A DNA stretch of 30,989 nucleotides, taken from NCBI GenBank assembly GCA_003230535.1, contig QIEW01000280.1, positions 1 to 30,989 on the forward strand, written 5' to 3'. The position numbers and the translations under genes were made by a program. The notes beneath the pieces are model-generated. The model did not search any database and was not told where the DNA came from. It saw nothing but the letters and a program-made list of their open reading frames with translations. Below are positions 22,731 to 28,916 of this stretch, piece by piece. Position 1 is the stretch's first letter. The number at the start of each line of letters is the position of its first letter. The stretch is from a bacterium (GTDB lineage Bacteria; SZUA-182; SZUA-191).

Positions 22731-23972
22731 ATGAAATTACTCAGAATTACTACTAACTATCCTGCCTATCTGAAAAAATTTTATGCCAGGCGCCCCGGGA
22801 TTGAGCAAAGGTCTTACACTGAGCAGAAGGCCGCGCTGGATTATGATGCTTTCGGTGGGGCAGACTTCTGGTCACATGCTTTGAAGCCGCTTGGCTATGA
22901 TGTGGTTGAGATTACTGCTAATGCCGAGCCTATGCAAAAGGTATGGGCTGTTGAACATAGGGTTAGGTTCCGTGAATCAAATTGGTTGCTGGATATTTCC
23001 AAGGCCCAGATTGAAAATGAAAAGCCTGATGTATTGTTTGTGGCTGATTATTCAACCTTCACCTATCAATGGTTAACAGAGCTTCGCCAGAGTTGTCCTT
23101 CCATTAAACTTGTATTAGGTTGGTGCGGCGCCCCTTTCGAGGGTGAAACCGTTTTTCAGGCCTACGATTTGGTGCTTTCCAACGTGCCGGAACTAGTGGA
23201 GAAGTTCCGGGAGATGGGTCACCGGAGTGAGCATATGAACCATGCATTCGATCCGCGCATTCTTGAGCGTATTGATTTAAAAGGCAGACAATTTATAGAT
23301 TTTTCGTTTATTGGCAGCATTGTTCGGCACAATCAGTATCATCTCGAGCGCGAGCGTTTACTGGAACGGCTTGTTCAGCTTGGGAATGTTGAAATATATT
23401 CCCCGAGTGCAGAGATGACGCTCACGGATGAGTTAAAGGCGATTTTAATGCGGGGACTTTATGGAGTTATGGCAGGAGCCCGCACAACAGGAGTTTCTAA
23501 TGAGGTTCTGCAAAAACTGCCCGTGATTGGAAAAGCGGCTACCTGGGAATCTAAACCACTTAGGCCGATAAACCCAAATCTTACACCGTACATGAAACCA
23601 GGCGTTTTTGGCTTGGAGATGTTCCAGGCTTTGCGGAATTCAAAAGTAACTTTCAATTCCCATATTGATATCTCTTCAAGGTCGGCATCTAACATGCGCC
23701 TGTTTGAGGCCACCGGCGTTGGCACATGCCTCCTAACAGACTGGAAGGAAAACCTCCAAGATTTGTTTGAACCCGATAAAGAGGTCGTCACATACAGATC
23801 TGCCGAGGAGTGCGTGGAAAAAGTAACGTGGCTCCTTGAACATCCAAAGGAGCGTGAAGAGATTGCCAAGGCAGGGCAGGAAAGATGTTTGCGCAATCAC
23901 ACGTTTGACATCCGGGCCAGACAGTTGGATGAAATTATTAAAAAATATTCAAGGGCCAGCAAGGGCAATTAA
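22731..23972 (+). CDS. CgeB-like glycosyltransferase, third copy
   Basis: A 413-aa GT-B protein. N-terminal DUF3880-like half (YPAYLKKFYARRPGIEQRSY, FGGADFWSHALKPLGYDV, PDVLFVADYSTFTYQWL) and a C-terminal half with the CgeB block RLFEATGVGTCLLTDWKENLQDLFEPDKEVVTY (about 324-357) and HPKEREEIAKAGQERCLRNHTFDIRARQLDEI. It lies 111 bp after the previous gene, in a gap where I see no other feature. Full length; acceptor and donor unknown. Confidence 0.83.
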   Translation: MKLLRITTNYPAYLKKFYARRPGIEQRSYTEQKAALDYDAFGGADFWSHALKPLGYDVVEITANAEPMQKVWAVEHRVRFRESNWLLDISKAQIENEKPDVLFVADYSTFTYQWLTELRQSCPSIKLVLGWCGAPFEGETVFQAYDLVLSNVPELVEKFREMGHRSEHMNHAFDPRILERIDLKGRQFIDFSFIGSIVRHNQYHLERERLLERLVQLGNVEIYSPSAEMTLTDELKAILMRGLYGVMAGARTTGVSNEVLQKLPVIGKAATWESKPLRPINPNLTPYMKPGVFGLEMFQALRNSKVTFNSHIDISSRSASNMRLFEATGVGTCLLTDWKENLQDLFEPDKEVVTYRSAEECVEKVTWLLEHPKEREEIAKAGQERCLRNHTFDIRARQLDEIIKKYSRASKGN

Positions 23973-24033
23973 GGAATACAATTGTTACTTGGGGAAATGG
24001 TTTATTTGTATGAAATATGCAGGGGAAAAATAA

Positions 24034-24603
24034 ATGCTGAACAGTTTTAAAAAATATATTATTCAAAAAAAAAATAGAAGTAAACTGTATTCTTGCGGTG
24101 AGAATTCAGAACTTACAGGTAGAATAGATAAAAGGCATCCCAAGAGTGTTATAGTTATAGGGGAAAATTGCCTTATTGAAGGAACGCTCGTTACTGAAAC
24201 TAAAGACAGTAAAATATCCATAAGAAATAATGTGTTTATAGGAGGAAACACCATATTGGATTGTGTAGTTTCTATTGTAGTAGAAGATGATGTTTTGATT
24301 TCATATCAATGCCTGCTAGCCGATAGCGATAACCACAGTGTACGTTATAGCATTAGAAAACAAGATCTGGCAGGCTGGAAAGATGACAGGAAACATGATT
24401 GGGGTCCTATAAAATCCAAGCCGGTTAAAATACGCAAAGGGGCATGGATAGGTGCGCGAGCGATTATATTAAAGGGAGTAACCATAGGAGAAGGGGGGAT
24501 AGTGGGTGCGGGCAGCGTGGTGACTAAAGACGTTCCTCCCTATACAATAGTGGCCGGTAATCCGGCCAAGGTAATTAGAGAGATTTTCCTTGATGAGCGC
24601 TAG
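24034..24603 (+). CDS. Left-handed beta-helix (hexapeptide) O-acetyltransferase
   Basis: A 189-aa acyltransferase of the maltose/galactoside acetyltransferase (WbbJ-like) group. Hexapeptide repeats are visible as [30 protein letters not shown] and [37 protein letters not shown], ending in the typical [16 protein letters not shown]. The loop [12 protein letters not shown] contains the catalytic-type His. It presumably transfers acetyl from acetyl-CoA to a sugar hydroxyl; N-acetylation of one of the amino sugars is the alternative. AGGGG lies 8 nt before the ATG. AT-rich at the 5' end. Its last codons overlap a small ORF on the same strand. Confidence 0.87.
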   Translation: MLNSFKKYIIQKKNRSKLYSCGENSELTGRIDKRHPKSVIVIGENCLIEGTLVTETKDSKISIRNNVFIGGNTILDCVVSIVVEDDVLISYQCLLADSDNHSVRYSIRKQDLAGWKDDRKHDWGPIKSKPVKIRKGAWIGARAIILKGVTIGEGGIVGAGSVVTKDVPPYTIVAGNPAKVIREIFLDER

Positions 24604-24748
24604 ATTTGTTTCGTGGGAGGAAGCGGTTTTATGGCTCAGGGAGCAGCCGGAGCACCGGGAGCTTGTACGGGCGTGTTTTTATGATGATCCCCTTTCCGCC
24701 GCCGCCGAGCGATATTATATGAGTACCGAATCGGGGGATTCAGGGTAA
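24593..24748 (+). pseudogene. 51-aa ORF, probably the amputated N-terminus of a methyltransferase-like gene
   Basis: The frame starts inside the last codons of the acetyltransferase (ATG 24593) and encodes [44 protein letters not shown] before stopping at 24746-24748. From memory, the SWEEAVxWLR...LVRACYxDDPLxxAAERYxxSxEW pattern opens longer proteins, commonly SAM methyltransferases of sugar loci. Here the frame ends exactly where SEEW would be expected. GC and codon use look genuinely coding. I interpret it as a gene truncated by deletion; the following 79 bp (24749-24827) contain an orphan GGAGG with no ORF. A genuine small protein is the alternative. Confidence 0.5.
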
Positions 24749-24827
24749 GGAGGCAATTTAACAAGTATTACAATAATATCCATTCCTGCAACCCAGGGAA
24801 TCATTTGATTATTAAGGCGGAGAAAAG

Positions 24828-25940
24828 ATGACCCAACACAAATTTATCCCAGTATCACAACCAGCCCTGATTGGGAATGAGAAAAGGTATGTGCTGGATT
24901 GCCTGGAAACAAATTGGATTTCCTCGATAGGGAAATACATCGGGCTGTTTGAGGAGAGGTTTACGGCATATATTGGAACAAAGTGTGCCGTTGCCTGTTC
25001 CAATGGTACGGCGGCGCTACATTTGGCTTTGTTAACTTTGGGTATTGGACCTGGGGATGAGGTAATAATCCCTACCCTTACTTATATTGCTACTGCCAAT
25101 GCGGTGAGGTATGTAGGGGCTAAGGTGGTACTGGTTGATTGTGAACTGGATACCTGGTGCCTGTCAGTGGATGATTTTAAGGCTAAAATAACGCCAAAGA
25201 CCAAAGCTGTTATTCCGGTACATTTATATGGCCATCCCTGCAATATGGATCCTATCCTGGAGGCGGCTCAGGCAAAGGGTATCTATGTAATTGAGGATGC
25301 GGCTGAGGCACTAGGAAGTAAGTATAAAGGCAGGTCTGCTGGTTCTATGGGCGATATAGCCACTTTCAGCTTTTATGGGAATAAAACCATTACTACCGGC
25401 GAAGGGGGAATGGTGGTATGTCAGAATGATGCTTTAGCCGATAGGGTACGGCTTTTCAAGGGTCAGGGTATGAGTCAGAAGCGGCGATATTGGTTTGAGG
25501 TAGTAGGATATAATTACCGGATGACCAACATTCAGGCAGCTATTGGCCTAGCACAACTGGAGAATATAGCGCACTTTATTGAGAAGAGGCGGCAGATCGC
25601 TGAGTGGTATTCCTCACAGCTTGCCGACATTCCAGGGATTACCCTGCCGGCGGAAAAGGATTACGCCTTCCATTCTTACTGGATGTATTCTATCTTGATA
25701 GAGGAAGAATACGGGATGAGTCGGGATGCACTTATGGCTATATTGGCCGATAATGGGATAGAGACTAGGCCGCTTTTCTATCCCATGCACATTATGCCAG
25801 TTTACGATAAATGCTCAAGCAACCCTGGAAATGCTGAATCTGTCGCCTCAAAGGGAATAAACCTCCCTACATTCTATGAACTTGAGGAGAGGGATATAGC
25901 ATTCATTACAAGTGTGCTTAGGGGAAAATGCCAACAATAG
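24828..25940 (+). CDS. per: GDP-perosamine synthase-like PLP aminotransferase
   Basis: A 370-aa DegT-family aminotransferase that would convert GDP-4-keto-6-deoxymannose and glutamate to GDP-perosamine. Schiff-base K186 lies in TFSFYGNKTITTGEGGMVV, D157 in VIEDAAEALGSKY, and the segment VVGYNYRMTNIQAAIGLAQLEN matches perosamine synthases (RfbE/Per) better than the two other aminotransferases in this window. Length equals that of known perosamine synthases. Strong GGCGGAG Shine-Dalgarno. The substrate would come from the divergent gmd. The 3' end overlaps a GNAT acetyltransferase by 13 nt, which could acylate the new 4-amino group. Confidence 0.82.
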   Translation: MTQHKFIPVSQPALIGNEKRYVLDCLETNWISSIGKYIGLFEERFTAYIGTKCAVACSNGTAALHLALLTLGIGPGDEVIIPTLTYIATANAVRYVGAKVVLVDCELDTWCLSVDDFKAKITPKTKAVIPVHLYGHPCNMDPILEAAQAKGIYVIEDAAEALGSKYKGRSAGSMGDIATFSFYGNKTITTGEGGMVVCQNDALADRVRLFKGQGMSQKRRYWFEVVGYNYRMTNIQAAIGLAQLENIAHFIEKRRQIAEWYSSQLADIPGITLPAEKDYAFHSYWMYSILIEEEYGMSRDALMAILADNGIETRPLFYPMHIMPVYDKCSSNPGNAESVASKGINLPTFYELEERDIAFITSVLRGKCQQ

Positions 25941-26392
25941 AAATTGTAAAATTGAAGCCAGAGTGTTTAGAGCGTTTGATAAATTTTTTCGAAGAGATCA
26001 ACTCTACTAAGTACACAGATGATTTTTCACCCCATCCTTTTAACGCACAATATGCCAAACTCATTTGTAATTATCAAGGGCGTGACCTCTACTACTCTAT
26101 TCTCTTGGATGGAGAAAAGATGATCGGTTATGGTATGCTTAGAGGTTGGGATGAAGGTTATGAAATTCCTTCCATAGGTTTGTGTATATTAAAAAAACAC
26201 CAAGGTGTGAGGTTAGGGAAACTACTCGTGAATTTCCTTGAGACAGTGTCCAGATTAAAAGGTTGCTCAAAGGTGATGCTCAAGGTCAAAAAGAATAATA
26301 CAATAGCGAAAAGATTGTATGAAAGCCAAAAATATGTTTTTATAGAGCATAATGAGGAATTTCTGATTGGGTTTAAGAGTATCACAGAGTAA
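25928..26392 (+). CDS. GNAT-family N-acetyltransferase
   Basis: A 154-aa GNAT protein. The acetyl-CoA-binding motif A is IGLCILKKHQGVRLGKLLVNFLE (about 85-107, with Q-G-V-R-L-G-K as the Q/RxxGxG/A loop), and motif B is KVKKNNTIAKRLYESQKYVF (119-138). It starts inside the end of the perosamine-synthase-like gene, so co-translation is likely. The simplest role is N-acetylation of GDP-perosamine or another 4-amino sugar. Ribosomal-protein-type acetylation or an unrelated acceptor cannot be excluded. Confidence 0.82.
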   Translation: MPTIEIVKLKPECLERLINFFEEINSTKYTDDFSPHPFNAQYAKLICNYQGRDLYYSILLDGEKMIGYGMLRGWDEGYEIPSIGLCILKKHQGVRLGKLLVNFLETVSRLKGCSKVMLKVKKNNTIAKRLYESQKYVFIEHNEEFLIGFKSITE

Positions 26393-26467
26393 ACACAAAA
26401 AAACTTTTCGATCTCTGCTTCCTTTTTCTGATACAAGGAATGGAAGGTAGAGAGTAAGGATGACAAG

Positions 26468-27673
26468 ATGAAGATAGGCATAGCATTATTCAACTTTAGC
26501 TTAGATTACATAGGTGGAGTGCGCACCTATGTGAATAATTTATTGATCAACTTGATTAGGGAGTTTCCTCATAATGAGTATTTCCTGTTTATTCAGCCTC
26601 GGACGAGGTCTTATTTTGAGCATCTGTTTGCGGCCAATAACCTGAATACAGCCAATGTAGTATATGTAACTTACGCTCTGGGCGGCTTTCTATCCCGGTT
26701 GACCCTGGCGGTAATAAAACGAATACCGAATGCAGGAAATCTGCTAACTATTGGCGGGCGGTGGTTAGCCAGACTCATAGATTCAAGAAAACTTGATGTA
26801 GTCCATTTTCCTTGTAGCATTATGTATCCTATGGGGGTTAAGACCCCTACCGTTTTAAGCCCTCACGACATTCAACAAGAGCATTTCCCTCAATTTTTTA
26901 CCCCCAAGGAGTTGGAATACCGGCGCCGGACATACAAACCTTCTTGTGAACAGGCTACCGCGATTGTAGTGGCCTCCCAATTTATTAAGGATGACTTAAT
27001 ACAGCATTATTCCCTTAACCCCGCTAAAATCCATGTAGTGACTTTGGCTGCTGACCCAAGTTATGCACAGCCAGTAACTGAGGAATGGGTTAGAAAAGTA
27101 AAAGAAAAGTATAGATTGCCAACTAGGTTTATTTTTTATCCAGCCATGATCTGGCCCCATAAGAATCACGTAAGGTTGATTAAAGCAATATCCTTGATCA
27201 AAAAAAATAGTCAGTGTGATATCCCTCTGATTTTAACCGGCTCAAAATATGGAGGATATAATGACTTAATAAAAATTATAGATCAAGAAAAACTTGAATC
27301 TCAGGTATTGTTTTTGGAAGAGGTCACCAGATCAGAATTAGCCGTTATATATAAAATATCGGATTTTGTGGTAGTGCCTACCTTATTTGAGGCCTCCAGT
27401 TTTGTAATCATGGAGGCTTTTGCAGCAAGAACCCCGGTTATAGCTTCTAATATTCCACCAGTAACCGAACTAGTGAATAATTCAGCCCTAATCTTCGATC
27501 CATACCACGTAGAGGATATTGCGGATAAGATTTTACAGATATGGAATAATGAGGAACTCAGAAATAATTTAAGACATAAGGCCAAAGAAATGTCCCAAAA
27601 AATTTCTTGGGGCTTAACCGCGCAGAAGACAAACAGAGTCTATGAATGGGCTGCTCAACAGAACATGAAATAA
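26468..27673 (+). CDS. GT4-family glycosyltransferase
   Basis: A 401-aa GT-B transferase beginning MKIGIALFNFSLDYIGGVRTYVNNLL, with the usual N-terminal glycine-rich acceptor loop. The C-terminal domain has FIFYPAMIWPHKNHVRLIKAI (about 214-234), VVVPTLFEASSFVIMEAFAARTPVIASN with a proper E-x7-E motif (about 299-326), and FDPYHVEDIADKILQIWNNEELR. This domain order and the HKNH segment resemble mannosyl/rhamnosyl-type GT4 enzymes. It is the last gene of the plus-strand operon; no intrinsic terminator was found in the sequence after its stop, which runs straight into the decayed IS. Confidence 0.9.
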   Translation: MKIGIALFNFSLDYIGGVRTYVNNLLINLIREFPHNEYFLFIQPRTRSYFEHLFAANNLNTANVVYVTYALGGFLSRLTLAVIKRIPNAGNLLTIGGRWLARLIDSRKLDVVHFPCSIMYPMGVKTPTVLSPHDIQQEHFPQFFTPKELEYRRRTYKPSCEQATAIVVASQFIKDDLIQHYSLNPAKIHVVTLAADPSYAQPVTEEWVRKVKEKYRLPTRFIFYPAMIWPHKNHVRLIKAISLIKKNSQCDIPLILTGSKYGGYNDLIKIIDQEKLESQVLFLEEVTRSELAVIYKISDFVVVPTLFEASSFVIMEAFAARTPVIASNIPPVTELVNNSALIFDPYHVEDIADKILQIWNNEELRNNLRHKAKEMSQKISWGLTAQKTNRVYEWAAQQNMK

Positions 27674-27699
27674 GTTTTCGCTCATCTCTAGAATAAGTT

Positions 27700-27850
27700 A
27701 GCAAAACCATAGGTTGCAGAAAAACAGGCTGGATTGGTAGCCTTCCGAAATTGGCATTGGTGACAAACAGCTAACTTCCTGGGCATTTCCGCTTTGAAGA
27801 TAATCTTTCTTCTTTGGTAGTGAGTAGCTTGATAACGAACGCCCCAAACA
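27700..27850 (-). pseudogene. Fragment resembling the C-terminal half of an IS1380 transposase
   Basis: Reading leftward from about 27850, one frame gives WGVRYQATHYQRRKIIFKAEM, and after a -1/+1 shift another gives LFVTNANFGRLPIQP. Together these recall the FRYKAxxWxxxRRVIxKxE...FVVTNL block of IS1380 transposases. The match is by eye and short. The 105-codon open frame on this strand (28005-27688) mixes this fragment with unrelated sequence and is not a gene. Confidence 0.4.
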
Positions 27851-28234
27851 CCAAAGAATTGGGAGCTTCCTGCAAAAGTCATTTTAAAAAAGCTAGCCAT
27901 ACTATATGTTGGGGCAGTGGCTCCAACGCTACCCATATGGGGCAGGCCAGGGCCACTGCCTTGGCACTTTTGCAAGAGGCTCATGGCACAAAGGTAATGA
28001 GCCATACTATTTTCCCTTTGTACTTTAGTTCGCCCTCAGCTGATTCCCAAAATCCTTCAATCTGAAGAAATATAACACCATCTTTGGCCCTCATGAAATC
28101 GCCAATTACTTATTAGCCGGATGAACCACAGAAAAATTGCATAGTATACAAAAATATGATAAACTTTATAATGAATCTTCGTTCTCTCTCTTCCGAAGAA
28201 GGGGAGCATAAGGCGATTTAAGAGTTGAAAAGAG

Positions 28235-28338
28235 ATGGGTGGTTCCGCTTAAATAGAGCGTCACCTGACGCAGTATAGTCACATCAAATTGATGCGTAAT
28301 ATTCACCACCGCAATTGGTGGCTAAGGGAACCATCCAT
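28235..28338 (+). other. Multibranched palindromic element (12-bp closing stem around three hairpins)
   Basis: ATGGGTGGTTCC (28235-28246) pairs with GGAACCATCCAT (28327-28338), 12 bp with one G-U pair that is allowed only if the plus strand is the RNA. Inside lie three hairpins at about 24-nt spacing: GCGTC-ACCT-GACGC core (28258-28271), CATCA-AAT-TGATG (28282-28294) and CCACC-GCAATT-GGTGG (28306-28321). The linkers after the first two are alike (AGTATAGTCA and CGTAATATTCA). It is not a tRNA: no T-loop, anticodon loop or 7-bp acceptor geometry. It may be a structured RNA or a MITE-like DNA element; unknown. The rest of 28006-28440 shows nothing recognisable. Confidence 0.45.
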
Positions 28339-28419
28339 GATCCGATCTATTCATAAATTTTGGTGAGTGGGTGAATTAGGGGAAAAGCAGGTGGTTTGAG
28401 ATGAGAAGGTTGGACAGGA

Positions 28420-28777
28420 CGGGTGGTTTGGGGCGGAATTTTAGTTTGAGTCGGTACCCAGGGGGTGTATCGCTGACAGGCAGCTTGTTGGCGGCTAATT
28501 TATGCGCAAGGTATTGCAATCATTGGCATCCTTATAACCGAAAGCAATCTGATTAACGCGTTGAGTAACGATATCCTTTGTTTGGTGATCTACATACCGC
28601 AAGTCACGCTGAGTCGTGAATAGCGTAAGTGATCGTGGAAATGATATTCACTTGTTGCTCGGTTTCCCGTAGCAAGAGCGCCCCGGTATCCGAGGTCACT
28701 TGGCCACAGTCGGAGTCGGTTTTCACTTTTTTGCCGGAAACAGAACTGAAATGAAGCGATTGCTGAACAGTATTCAT
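28420..28777 (-). pseudogene. IS1380-family transposase, N-terminal part, frameshifted
   Basis: From an ATG at 28777 (GGAGG at 28796-28792) the minus strand reads MNTVQQSLHFSSVSGKKVKT and continues DSDCGQVTSDTGALLLRETEQQ, the N-terminal signature of IS1380-family transposases. It stops at TGA 28606-28604. A second frame resumes RDLRYVDHQTKDIVTQRVNQ, IAFGYKDANDCNTLR, the next conserved block, and stops at TAG 28497-28495. A third continues KLAANKLPVSDTP. At least two frameshifts and two stops make it nonfunctional. An intact family member is about 430-470 aa, so most of the DDE region is lost. Confidence 0.8.
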
Positions 28778-28827
28778 ATTCACAGGCTAAACCTCCAAAG
28801 GCTGTTGTAGCGCTAAAACAGATAATT

Positions 28828-28856
28828 ATTATATAACAATACGTTATGGGTGTCTA
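28828..28856 (-). promoter_or_regulatory. Predicted promoter of the dead IS1380 transposase
   Basis: On the minus strand TAGACA (28856-28851), 17 nt, then TATAAT (28833-28828): a perfect -10 and a -35 with one mismatch, about 50 nt before the transposase ATG. It sits directly inside the candidate right end, the usual place for an IS promoter. Confidence 0.6.
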
Positions 28857-28857
28857 G

Positions 28858-28880
28858 CCCTGTTTTATGAATAATCCGGG
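28858..28880. repeat. Candidate right terminal inverted repeat of the IS1380 element
   Basis: Read on the minus strand the segment begins CCCGGATTATTCATAAAACA. A CC(C/T)GG-start followed by an AT-rich TTATTCAT is in keeping with IS1380-type ends, and it lies just upstream of the transposase promoter. No convincing partner was found at the left side, so the assignment rests on position and sequence style only. Confidence 0.4.
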
Positions 28881-28916
28881 TTATAAAATTATCAAGTAAT
28901 TTTTTCTGGCGGGGAG

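Larger units (their letters stand above)
27690..28880 (-). mobile_element. Degenerate IS1380-family insertion sequence
   Basis: The stretch between the last glycosyltransferase and the secreted protein contains, on the minus strand, a transposase start with IS1380-family sequence (28420-28777), its promoter (28828-28856), a candidate terminal repeat (28858-28880) and a C-terminal-like fragment (about 27700-27850). Several frameshifts and stops and the loss of the middle show it is dead. Roughly 28006-28420 has no recognisable transposase sequence and holds a palindromic element instead. The left end of the IS was not found. Confidence 0.65.

Noticed and set aside
27674-27720. Left terminal inverted repeat of the IS1380 remnant
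   Set aside because: The segment CTAGAATAAGTTAGCAAAACC only faintly resembles the right end; too few matches to call.
28235-28338. Possible tRNA because of the cloverleaf-like fold
   Set aside because: The closing stem is 12 bp, there is no T-loop TTCRA sequence, no 7-nt anticodon loop and no CCA-type 3' end.
28840-28916. Plus-strand promoter for the secreted-protein gene
   Set aside because: A TATAAA occurs near 28882, but no -35 at acceptable spacing was found, so no promoter is claimed.
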